A DNA stretch of 64,000 bases from NCBI GenBank assembly GCA_021776095.1, contig JAJFGO010000122.1, positions 39,362-103,361 on the forward strand, read 5' to 3'. Position 1 is the first letter of the stretch. Every line of letters starts with the position of its first letter. Positions 6,948 to 14,844 of the stretch are shown here, one piece after another. The translations under genes and the position numbers were made by a program. This DNA comes from Kiloniellaceae bacterium. GTDB lineage: Bacteria; Pseudomonadota; Alphaproteobacteria; Kiloniellales; J153. The notes under the pieces were generated by a model, which did not search any database, had not been told where the DNA came from, and worked only from the letters and a program-made list of their open reading frames with translations.

Positions 6948-9709
6948 GCGGCGCGGTCAGCTTTAACCTGAACGGCCAAGAGGTCGAGGCCGCGCCCGGT
7001 GAGACCATCTGGCAGGTTGCCAAGCGCCTGGGCGTCGAGATCCCGCACCTGTGTTACGCGCCCGAGCCCGGCTACCGACCGGACGGAAATTGCCGCGCCT
7101 GCATGGTGGAGATCGAGGGCGAGCGCGTGCTGGCCGCCTCCTGCATCCGCATGCCGAGCGCGGGCATGAAGGTGTCCAGCGCTTCGGAACGGGCCAAAAA
7201 ATCGCGCGAGATGGTCTTCGAATTGCTGGTCGCCGACCAGCCGGCGCGCGAGCAGGCACACGACCCACAATCGAAATTCTGGAACTGGGCCGACGCGGTC
7301 GGTGTCGAGGATAGCCGTTTTCCTGCAGCCGAGCGCTTTGCACCGGATTCCAGCCACGCCGCCATGCGTGTCAATCTGGATGCCTGCATAAACTGCACCC
7401 TGTGCGTGCGCGCCTGCCGCGAGGTCCAGGTCAACGATGTGATCGGCATGGCCTTTCGCGGCCATGGGGCCAAGGTCGTGTTCGACTTCGACGACCCCAT
7501 GGGCGAGAGCACCTGCGTCGCCTGCGGCGAATGCGTCCAGGCCTGTCCGACCGGCGCCTTGATGGAAGCCAGCTTGCTGGACAAAGCCGGCGTGCGGACC
7601 GGCTACGAGGACCGCTCGGTCGATACCGTCTGCCCCTATTGCGGTGTCGGTTGCCAGATCAAGCTGAACATCAAGGACGATAAGATCCTCTATGTGGACG
7701 GCCGTGACGGGCCTTCGAACAGCAACCGCCTGTGCGTAAAGGGCCGGTTCGGCTTCGACTACATTTCGCACCCGCATCGCCTGACCAAGCCAATGATCCG
7801 GCGCGATGACGCGCCGAAGTCAGCCGATTGCCAGGTCGACCCCGCAAATCCCTGGAGCCACTTCCGCGAGGCGAGTTGGGAAGAGGCGCTCGAGGCCGCT
7901 GGCAAGGGTCTGAAGAAGGTCCTGGATCGGGACGGCTCCCAAGCCATGGCGGGGTTCGGCTCGGCCAAGGGCACCAACGAAGAGGCCTATCTGTTTCAAA
8001 AGCTGGTGCGCACCGGTTTTCACACCAATAACGTCGATCACTGCACCCGGTTGTGCCACGCCTCCTCGGTCGCGGCCTTGATGGAGGGCATCGGATCGGG
8101 CGCGGTGACCGCACCCTTCATGGCGGCCAAGGACGCCGAATGCATCGTGGTGATCGGCGCCCGCCCAGCCCAGAACCATCCAGTCGCCGCGACGTTCCTG
8201 AAGAACGCCGCTAAGAACGGCGCCAAGCTGATCGTCATGGACCCGCGCCGCCAAGGCCTGGGACGCTATGCGACGCACATGCTGCAGTTCAAGCCAGGCC
8301 GGGACGTCGCCCTGCTGAACGCCATGATCCACACCATCATCGAGGAAGGCCTGACCGACCGGCAGTACATCCAGGCTAACACCGAGGGCTTCGAGGAATT
8401 GAAGGAACGGATCAAGGCCTTCAGTCCGGAAAAGATGGCTGAGGTGTGCGGCATCGACGCTGCGACCATTCGCGAGGTCGCGCGCATCTACGCCACGTCA
8501 CGCACCTCGATCATCTTTTGGGGCATGGGCATATCGCAGTCGGTGCATGGTACCGACAACGCACGCTGTTTGATTTCGCTGTCCTTGATCACCGGCCAGG
8601 TCGGACGGCCCGGTACCGGCCTGCACCCTCTGCGCGGTCAAAATAACGTGCAGGGCGCCTCCGACGCCGGTCTGATCCCCATGGTGTTTCCGGATTACCG
8701 CTCGGTCGAGTCGGTCGAGATCCGCAGCGAATACGAAGCCTTCTGGGGCACCGAACTCGACCCCAAGCGCGGCCTGACCGTGGTCGAGATCGTGAACGCA
8801 ATCATCGCCGGCCAGATCAAGGCCATGTACATCATGGGCGAGAACCCGGCCATGTCCGACCCGGACCAGCGGCACGCCCGCGAGGCCCTGGCCAAGCTCG
8901 ACCATCTGGTGGTCCAGGATATCTTCCTGACCGAAACCGCCTGGCACGCCGATGTGGTGCTGCCTGCCTCCGCCGCCGCGGAAAAGTGGGGCAGTTTCAC
9001 CAACACCAACCGTCAGGTGCAGATCGGCCGGCCGGCCTTCGACCCGCCGGGCGAAGCGCGCCAGGATTGGGAACTCATCCAAGAGATCGCCCGGCAGCTC
9101 GGCCTCAATTGGAGTTATACGCACCCCAAGGACGTCTTCGCCGAGATGGCATGCATAATGCCTTCGCTCAAGAACATCACCTGGGAACGGCTGGAGCGCG
9201 AGGATTCGGTTACCTATCCCTGCGACGCGCCAGACCGGCCGGGCAACGAAATCATCTTCGGCAACGGTTTCCCGACACAGAGCGGACGCGCCCGCATCGT
9301 GCCGACCGACTTGGTGCCACCGGACGAGTTGCCGGACGACGAATACCCCATGGTGCTAACCACCGGGCGCATGCTTGAGCACTGGCACACTGGGGCCATG
9401 ACCCGGCGCTCAGAGACCCTCGATAGCCTGGAGCCGGAAGCGGTCGCCCTACTCAACCGGCACGATCTGGCGCGCCTGGCAGTGGGCCCCGGCGATAGGA
9501 TTACGGTCGCGACCCGGCGCGGCGAAATTACGATCAAGGTGCGCCAGGACAACGAGGTGCCGGAAGGCATGATCTTCATCCCCTTCTGTTTCGCGGAGGC
9601 GGCGGCCAACGTGCTGACCAATCCGCAGCTCGACCCCTTTGGCAAGATCCCGGAGTTCAAGTTCTGCGCAGCGCGTGTGGAAGCCTTAGAGGCCGTGGCG
9701 GCGGAATAG
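6944..9709 (+). CDS. fdsA: NAD-dependent formate dehydrogenase, catalytic alpha subunit (FdsA)
   Basis: A 921-residue molybdenum/tungsten bis-MGD formate dehydrogenase. Domains in order: a plant-type [2Fe-2S] domain (C37, C50, C53, C67), a His/Cys region, two ferredoxin-type [4Fe-4S] motifs (CINCTLCVRAC about 150; CVACGECVQACP about 192), the catalytic-domain cluster motif CPYCGVGC (about 230), then the molybdopterin domain. The metal-ligating residue is Cys, not selenocysteine, in DHCTRLCHASSV. The C-terminal MGD-binding domain holds TTGRMLEHWHTG. I chose ATG 6944, overlapping fdsB by four bases; an upstream in-frame start at 6764 would overlap fdsB by 184 bases. It oxidises formate to CO2 in the cytosol, and CO2 reduction is known for this family. 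Confidence 0.93.
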   Translation: MSGAVSFNLNGQEVEAAPGETIWQVAKRLGVEIPHLCYAPEPGYRPDGNCRACMVEIEGERVLAASCIRMPSAGMKVSSASERAKKSREMVFELLVADQPAREQAHDPQSKFWNWADAVGVEDSRFPAAERFAPDSSHAAMRVNLDACINCTLCVRACREVQVNDVIGMAFRGHGAKVVFDFDDPMGESTCVACGECVQACPTGALMEASLLDKAGVRTGYEDRSVDTVCPYCGVGCQIKLNIKDDKILYVDGRDGPSNSNRLCVKGRFGFDYISHPHRLTKPMIRRDDAPKSADCQVDPANPWSHFREASWEEALEAAGKGLKKVLDRDGSQAMAGFGSAKGTNEEAYLFQKLVRTGFHTNNVDHCTRLCHASSVAALMEGIGSGAVTAPFMAAKDAECIVVIGARPAQNHPVAATFLKNAAKNGAKLIVMDPRRQGLGRYATHMLQFKPGRDVALLNAMIHTIIEEGLTDRQYIQANTEGFEELKERIKAFSPEKMAEVCGIDAATIREVARIYATSRTSIIFWGMGISQSVHGTDNARCLISLSLITGQVGRPGTGLHPLRGQNNVQGASDAGLIPMVFPDYRSVESVEIRSEYEAFWGTELDPKRGLTVVEIVNAIIAGQIKAMYIMGENPAMSDPDQRHAREALAKLDHLVVQDIFLTETAWHADVVLPASAAAEKWGSFTNTNRQVQIGRPAFDPPGEARQDWELIQEIARQLGLNWSYTHPKDVFAEMACIMPSLKNITWERLEREDSVTYPCDAPDRPGNEIIFGNGFPTQSGRARIVPTDLVPPDELPDDEYPMVLTTGRMLEHWHTGAMTRRSETLDSLEPEAVALLNRHDLARLAVGPGDRITVATRRGEITIKVRQDNEVPEGMIFIPFCFAEAAANVLTNPQLDPFGKIPEFKFCAARVEALEAVAAE

Positions 9710-9757
9710 CGGCGGCGCAAGCGCAAAAGCCGGTGCGGGCAAAGGGGAACTAACCTC

Positions 9758-10963
9758 ATGAGCCACCGCTGGCCAGCTTGGCTATTAGTTCTGGGTTTGG
9801 CTCTGGCCCCGGCGTTGGCGATGCAGTCGCTTTGGGCGGCTCAAATTGCCCAGACGTCGGACGCCAATGGCGTTGCCCAGCAAGCCCTTTTCCAGGCTGC
9901 GCAAAGTAATGACCCGGACCTCGCCCAATTCGCCCTGACCAAGGGCGCCGATCTGGAAACGCGCGAGGGCGACGGCCTAACGCCCCTCTTGATCGCCGCC
10001 CTGCTCGGCAATCGCAGCGTCTTGGAGGTCTTCGTGGCGGCGGGTGCGTCGTTGAACGCGCGCGAGCCGCGAAGCGGCGCCATGGCGCTGCACCTAGCTG
10101 CCTCCGAGGGCCACGACCAGGTGGTACGCAGCTTGATCGCGGCCGGTGCACCGGCGAACGCAGAACGCGAAAGCGACGGCCGCACGGCCCTGCACCTGGC
10201 CGCGCGGGCGACCCACGCCCTGGCCGTCACCGCCTTGATCGATGCCGGTGCGGCGCTCGAGGCGCGGGCGAAGGACCGTGGCAACACCCCCATGATCGAC
10301 GCGGCCTTCGGAGCCAACAATTTGGGCATCGTCGCCGAGCTGTTGGCCGCCGGCGCGGCGGTCGACGCCGCAGCGGACGACGGGACCAGTGCCTTGCTCG
10401 CGGCGGCGCGCCTGGGCAACCGAGGTATCGTGCAGATTCTCCTCTCGGCCGGAGCAGGTATCGCTCAGAGCGATGCCTATGGCCGGAACGCCCTGTTCCT
10501 AGCGGCGGAGACCGGCCACGGTCGAGTTGTCCACGATTTGCTACGTGCCGGGGCCAATCCGGAATCAACGAACCGTGACGGCCAAAGCGCCTTGGGCCGT
10601 GCCGCCCTCAGTGGCCATATCGTGACCGTGGCCGCCCTGCTCGACGCCGGCGCGTGGATCGAGCAACGCGAGGCTAACGGCCGAACGTCGCTCATCCTAG
10701 CCGCCATGGCGGGGCACGAAGCGACCCTGCGCCTTTTGATCGAACGCGGCGCGCGGGTCAACGCGCGTGAGACCGGTTCCGGCAACACAGCGATCATGCT
10801 AGCGGCCAACCGGGGCCATATTGACGTGGTGCGCCGCCTGATCGCCTCCGGCGCGGATGTCGGCGTACGCGCCGAAGACGGCTGGACCGCCCTTCAGGCA
10901 GCTGAAATGGTTGGGGATGACGGAATCGCCGCGATCCTGCGCGCCGCCGGCGCGAAAGATTAG
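9758..10963 (+). CDS. Exported ankyrin-repeat protein
   Basis: A 401-residue protein beginning with a hydrophobic segment (LAWLLVLGLALAPALAMQSLWA-like, residues ~5-28) that looks like a signal peptide with probable cleavage after SLWAAQ. The rest is about eleven ankyrin repeats of ~33 residues with recurring GxTALxxAAxxGHxxVVxxLLxAGAxxxAR patterns. Ankyrin arrays bind proteins; no catalytic domain is present. A good ribosome site (AAAGGGGAAC) precedes the ATG. It follows fdsA by 48 bases, so it may be co-transcribed with it, but a functional link is inference only. It is convergent with the periplasmic formate dehydrogenase operon. Confidence 0.8.
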   Translation: MSHRWPAWLLVLGLALAPALAMQSLWAAQIAQTSDANGVAQQALFQAAQSNDPDLAQFALTKGADLETREGDGLTPLLIAALLGNRSVLEVFVAAGASLNAREPRSGAMALHLAASEGHDQVVRSLIAAGAPANAERESDGRTALHLAARATHALAVTALIDAGAALEARAKDRGNTPMIDAAFGANNLGIVAELLAAGAAVDAAADDGTSALLAAARLGNRGIVQILLSAGAGIAQSDAYGRNALFLAAETGHGRVVHDLLRAGANPESTNRDGQSALGRAALSGHIVTVAALLDAGAWIEQREANGRTSLILAAMAGHEATLRLLIERGARVNARETGSGNTAIMLAANRGHIDVVRRLIASGADVGVRAEDGWTALQAAEMVGDDGIAAILRAAGAKD

Positions 10964-10986
10964 GCGGCCGTTCGCTTAGGTTGCCA

Positions 10987-11109
10987 CTATTGGCGCACGT
11001 TGGCGGACGAGTAAGTGCTGGCCGAGTTCAGTTGCAGTGCGTCCAAAGCGACCCAGGCAACAATGGCGATCAAGATGGCCGCCGCCGTCCCCGCGATGAA
11101 AGACTTCAT
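10987..11109 (-). CDS. 40-residue single-pass membrane peptide, end of fdh operon
   Basis: A 41-codon frame on the minus strand. It starts with ATG preceded at ideal spacing by GGGAGGG and encodes MKSFIAGTAAAILIAIVAWV, then ALDALQLNSASTYSSANVRQ. Residues 4-20 form one membrane segment, so it is probably an inner-membrane peptide with a periplasmic tail, or an uncleaved signal anchor. It lies 39 bases after the WD40-cytochrome c gene on the same strand and looks like the last gene of that operon. I do not recognise the family. Small membrane peptides often stabilise respiratory complexes, but that role here is a guess. Confidence 0.6.
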   Translation of the reverse strand: MKSFIAGTAAAILIAIVAWVALDALQLNSASTYSSANVRQ

Positions 11110-11148
11110 GCAATCCCTCCCATTTTTAGATCCTTAGCCGGCGGCCGA

Positions 11149-12486
11149 TTAGTCCCGCAGCGCCGTGATGCGCTTCAGATAGGCGATAAGTTCCCGCCTT
11201 TCGTCTTGGCGTGGCATGCGCTGCAGTGGCATCTTGCTGCCGGGCGTGTATTCGTGCGGGCCTTCCGCGAACAAAGCATCGATCGTCGTCTCGGTCCAGA
11301 TCACATCGCTATTCTTCAGGGCGTCCGAATACTTGTACCCCGAAACCGTGCCAGCGCGGCGCCCGAATATGCCGTAAAGAGTCGGCCCGGCGCGCTTGCC
11401 GCTATCGGCGGTCACCGTATGGCAAACCGCGCAACGGCGGAACAAGGCCGCGCCCCGCTCGGCGCCTTCGACCTCGGGAACCGTGGGGCCGGCTGCGACC
11501 CGGCGTTCGCCATTGTTACCGATCTCCACGCCCTGCGCCAGATCCCAGACCCGCACAACCTCGTCCGAGCCGGCCGAAAGCAAGTACCGACCGTCCGGGG
11601 TAAAGGCCAAGGACCAGACCGGCTGATCGTGCCCATAGAGCGCGCGGACGAAGGTCTGGGTCTCCAAGTTCCATAGCATGACCGTGCGGTCCGCCCCGCC
11701 GGAAGCGGCGAAACGCCCATCGCGCGAAATCGCAAGGCCGAAAATGGGATCCTCGTGACCGGCCATGGACGCGATCTCTGTGCCCTGCTCCAGATCCCAA
11801 AGGCGCACCGTCTTGTCGATCGAAACCGAGATCGCCCGGCGGCCATCCGGCATGAACGAGAGCGCGGTGACGCTGAAGTCGTGGCCGCCGAACTGCCGCA
11901 GAAGCTTGGCGTCCGAAACCTGCCACAGACGCAGACGGGAATCGTAACCGCCGGTCAGGAGCCGCCGGCCATCGGGCGAAAACGCCACCGCATTCACATT
12001 ACCGGCCTTGGATTCGATCATCGCCGTCTGCGTTAAAGCGACGAGGTCCCAAAGCCGCGCGCTGCGATCCCATCCGGCGGTCGCGGCGAGACGGCCGTCG
12101 GGGGAGACGGCCACGTCGGCAACCTTTCCCTGGTGGCCCTCGAAAGTATGGAGCAAGGCCCCGGTCTCCACCTCCCAAAGGCGCAAGGTGCCGTCGTCGC
12201 CTCCCGACAACATCCGCTCGCCGCCAGGCAAGAAGGCGACGCTGTTCACCCCGGCCGCATGCCCCTCGAATCGGCGCAAGGCTCGCTGCGTTGCGATATC
12301 CCATAGCATGACGCTGTAATCGAAACTGGCAGTGGCGGCAGTGCGGCCATCGGGCGAGACCGCCAAGCCTTTCACGAAACCACCGTGACCGGAAAGCTCC
12401 GCCCGGGGACCGGTGCTGGCAAACAAGGCGGCCGCAAGAGCCAATGCCAGGGGGACAAACTTAACGTGCTGGACCGACCGCGGCAT
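11149..12486 (-). CDS. Periplasmic WD40 beta-propeller fused to a C-terminal cytochrome c domain
   Basis: A 445-residue exported protein. Residues 1-28 are a signal peptide ending near STGPRA. Residues ~30-325 contain seven WD40 repeats, each with H-G-x...SPDGRxxxTxxxDxxxxLWD signatures, giving a complete seven-bladed propeller. Residues ~340-445 are a class-I cytochrome c: haem motif CAVCH near residue 357, GPTLYGIFGRRAGT after it, and a probable axial Met in PGSKMPLQRM. It would act in the periplasm as an electron carrier with a protein-binding platform. It sits directly downstream of the formate dehydrogenase cytochrome b gene, so it may accept electrons from, or scaffold, that enzyme. This link is inference from position. 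Confidence 0.88.
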   Translation of the reverse strand: MPRSVQHVKFVPLALALAAALFASTGPRAELSGHGGFVKGLAVSPDGRTAATASFDYSVMLWDIATQRALRRFEGHAAGVNSVAFLPGGERMLSGGDDGTLRLWEVETGALLHTFEGHQGKVADVAVSPDGRLAATAGWDRSARLWDLVALTQTAMIESKAGNVNAVAFSPDGRRLLTGGYDSRLRLWQVSDAKLLRQFGGHDFSVTALSFMPDGRRAISVSIDKTVRLWDLEQGTEIASMAGHEDPIFGLAISRDGRFAASGGADRTVMLWNLETQTFVRALYGHDQPVWSLAFTPDGRYLLSAGSDEVVRVWDLAQGVEIGNNGERRVAAGPTVPEVEGAERGAALFRRCAVCHTVTADSGKRAGPTLYGIFGRRAGTVSGYKYSDALKNSDVIWTETTIDALFAEGPHEYTPGSKMPLQRMPRQDERRELIAYLKRITALRD

Positions 12487-12613
12487 GGACTGCGCCTAAA
12501 GGATCGCGAAGCCGTTCATTGGCCACTCAGGACCGAGGCGGCGGGCGTTTGGGCCAAGTATCTTGAACACCGGATCCGCGCTCCCTTCCCATTCCCCTGC
12601 TTGAGACGCCGCG

Positions 12614-13744
12614 TTATTCGGCGGGCTGGCGTTGTCCCCCGCCACCGGCACCGCCGTCTTGATCCAGCTTCGCATACCAGAGGTTGTGATGCTCGCGCGC
12701 CCAGTTCCGATCGACCTGTCCGCTGCCCATGGCGGCGAATGCCCCCTCCATGCCCAGGGAACCAATGTAGATGTGGGCCAAGATGATCGCGACCATCACC
12801 GCCGCAACCGCATTGTGCCAGAGTTGCGCGTATTGCATCTCCTGCAACGGCGTAAGAACCGTCGGCAGGTCAAACCCGAAAACGTTTAGGACCGAGAAGG
12901 TTGCCGCGAACACGGAGATCTGGAACGGAAACAGCAGAGAAACCCCCGAAAGCGCGAGCGAAAATCCGCCAAGCATGACGGCCCAGAAGATGATCTTCTG
13001 GCCCGCGTTGAACTTATCGGATGGCGGGTGGACGTTCCGCGCAAAAAGGCCGCCACCTTTCGACAACCAGATCAGATCGTTCTTATTCGGGATGTTATGA
13101 ACAACCCAGAGCACGAACATGAGAACGATGCCGGCCATGAAGGCAAAGGATATGTAATTGTGCACATACTTGCCGAGCTGCGCGATGGTCGCGAAGACCT
13201 CCTTCCCTAGCACCGGCACCAGGATATAGCGGCCGTAGAACAGGTTGAGGCCGGTTAGCGCGAGCAGGACGAAGGAAACCGCGGTCAGCCAGTGTGCGAA
13301 TCTTTCCAGGCCGTTGAAGCGCTCGACCGTGCGACCGCTCGGCCCGGCGTCGATCTTGATCCGGCCGCGTAACGCGAAGAACAGGGCCAAGAACCCGAGC
13401 ATGCCAAGCAGCGCCCAGGCGCCGTAAATCGCCACCGGCCCATTGCGCCAGGCGCGCCAGTTATCACCTTCGGACTGAATCAACACACCGGCTTGCTTGT
13501 TGGGGATCGATACATTGCCTTGCAGACCCCGGCGCACCGCGCGCCAGATTTCGGCGTCGCTCGAGGCACCGAGGGCATCGCCCGGCACCTGCCCGGCCAC
13601 CGGCGCGGCCGGTTGCACATTCCGCCCTTCGGTCTGGGCCAGGGCCGGGGTGCCGGCGGCAACCGCAATCGTCAGGGCGAGCGCGGCAAGGCTTGTCTTG
13701 AAGGTTAGAGATAGGGCGCTCATCTGTCCGTTCATCCCTCTCAT
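12614..13744 (-). CDS. fdoI: Formate dehydrogenase gamma subunit, cytochrome b556 (FdhC/FdoI family)
   Basis: A membrane subunit of about 370-376 residues that passes electrons from the periplasmic catalytic pair to quinone. It has a signal-like N-terminus (SLAALALTIAVAAGTPALA), a periplasmic stretch of about 75 residues, then a first membrane helix and four helices of the FdnI/FdoI type with histidines for haem b: RFAHWLTAVSF, KYVHNYISFAF, LWHNAVAAVMV, ILAHIYIGS. This is longer at the N-terminus than E. coli FdoI (about 210), as in many alphaproteobacterial forms. Starts at 13744, 13735 and 13723 are all in frame and not resolved. The order fdhA-fdhB-lipoprotein-fdhC is on one strand. Confidence 0.9.
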   Translation of the reverse strand: MRGMNGQMSALSLTFKTSLAALALTIAVAAGTPALAQTEGRNVQPAAPVAGQVPGDALGASSDAEIWRAVRRGLQGNVSIPNKQAGVLIQSEGDNWRAWRNGPVAIYGAWALLGMLGFLALFFALRGRIKIDAGPSGRTVERFNGLERFAHWLTAVSFVLLALTGLNLFYGRYILVPVLGKEVFATIAQLGKYVHNYISFAFMAGIVLMFVLWVVHNIPNKNDLIWLSKGGGLFARNVHPPSDKFNAGQKIIFWAVMLGGFSLALSGVSLLFPFQISVFAATFSVLNVFGFDLPTVLTPLQEMQYAQLWHNAVAAVMVAIILAHIYIGSLGMEGAFAAMGSGQVDRNWAREHHNLWYAKLDQDGGAGGGGQRQPAE

Positions 13745-13782
13745 CGTTCCGCGATCCAACGGCGGCATGCAGCGAAAATCAC

Positions 13783-13980
13783 TTAGGTGCCTTGCTGCAT
13801 TAGCGTGCGCTGACGCAATTCCTCTTTGTCTTGGTCGCTCAGGGCCTGGTCCTTTTGGCCCAGATAGGTCCCCTTCTGATAATTCAGAACCCGCCCCTGT
13901 TCGGCTTCGTCGCATCCGGCGAGCATGAAGGCGGCGGCGAAAATAGGGACAAGGGGGAAAAGCCAAGGTCTCGATCGCAT
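13783..13980 (-). CDS. Small lipoprotein (65 aa) inside the formate dehydrogenase operon
   Basis: A 65-residue protein with a lipoprotein signal: hydrophobic LFPLVPIFAAAFMLAGC, the lipobox Cys at residue 23. The mature part is about 43 residues and highly charged (LNYQKGTYLGQKDQALS, then DQDKEELRQRTLMQQ). It should be anchored in the membrane facing the periplasm. The family has no name that I know. It lies between fdhB (253 bases upstream) and the cytochrome b gene (38 bases downstream), so a role in assembly or attachment of the periplasmic enzyme is possible but unproven. An upstream run of open frame to 14673 is noise. Confidence 0.72.
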   Translation of the reverse strand: MRSRPWLFPLVPIFAAAFMLAGCDEAEQGRVLNYQKGTYLGQKDQALSDQDKEELRQRTLMQQGT

Positions 13981-14233
13981 GAAAAATCCCTCCGGATTTG
14001 GTCTTGTCAGGATCGGCGTCCCGGCGTCGCCGGGGACTGACTCGAGCCGCTCCGCGCCCGCTCTATCGGTTGCGCGCGCGCTCGCAAAGCTTCGGCATGG
14101 GCGCTCCGCCCGCCGCCGCCATCCCACGCGTCGCATAGACATGGTGAAGATTCTATTAAAATTCCAGGATCGTGGGGACGGCGGTTGCCCGCCGCCCCCT
14201 GTCCCGTCCCCCCGTCTTCCGGGAGCAATCGGC

Positions 14234-14830
14234 CTAGGAGCCCGACTTCTGCTGGTACGCCGTGCCCCAGCCCCAAGCGCCCGACCCAAAGCCGCGGGCG
14301 ACCACGCGCTCGCGGTAGATGTCGGACACAATAGAGCCGTCGCCGGCGAGCAGGGCCTTAGTCGCGCACATTTCCGCGCATAGCGGCAATTTGCCCTCGG
14401 CCAGACGGTTGCGCCCGTACTTGGCGAACTCGGCGGAGGAATGATCCTCCTCCGGCCCACCAGCACAGAAGGTGCACTTGTCCATCTTGCCGCGACTGCC
14501 GAAATTGCCCGCCTGCGGAAACTGCGGCGCCCCGAAGGGACAAGCATAGAAGCAGTAACCACAACCGATGCACAGATCCTTGGAGTGCAGGACCACGCCC
14601 TCGTCGCTCTGATAGAAGCAATCGACCGGGCACACCGCCATGCATGGCGCGTCCGAGCAATGCATGCAGGCAACCGAGATCGAACGCTCGCCCGGCTTAC
14701 CGTCGTTGATTGTTACGACGCGGCGCCTGTTCACGCCCCATGGCACTTCGTGCTCGTTCTTGCACGCCGTGACACAGGCATTGCATTCAATGCAGCGCTC
14801 CGCGTCGCAGAGGAATTTCATTCTTGCCAT
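14234..14830 (-). CDS. fdhB: Formate dehydrogenase beta subunit, four-cluster ferredoxin protein (FdhB)
   Basis: A 198-residue iron-sulfur subunit carrying electrons from FdhA to the membrane cytochrome b. Four cysteine groups are visible: CIECNACVTACK (about 13), CMHCSDAPCMAVCP (about 55), CIGCGYCFYACP (about 87), and CTFC...CAEMC (about 119 and 153), enough for four [4Fe-4S] clusters as in the FdnH/HybA/DmsB family. It lacks the C-terminal membrane anchor of E. coli FdnH, so it should be a soluble periplasmic partner, exported with the Tat-signal-bearing FdhA. It follows fdhA by 14 bases. Confidence 0.92.
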   Translation of the reverse strand: MARMKFLCDAERCIECNACVTACKNEHEVPWGVNRRRVVTINDGKPGERSISVACMHCSDAPCMAVCPVDCFYQSDEGVVLHSKDLCIGCGYCFYACPFGAPQFPQAGNFGSRGKMDKCTFCAGGPEEDHSSAEFAKYGRNRLAEGKLPLCAEMCATKALLAGDGSIVSDIYRERVVARGFGSGAWGWGTAYQQKSGS

Positions 14831-14844
14831 AATTCATTTCCTCC

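Noticed and set aside
6572..7777. 401-codon open frame antisense across the fdsB/fdsA junction
   Set aside because: Both plus-strand genes carry unmistakable cysteine motifs; the antisense translation has no recognisable domain.
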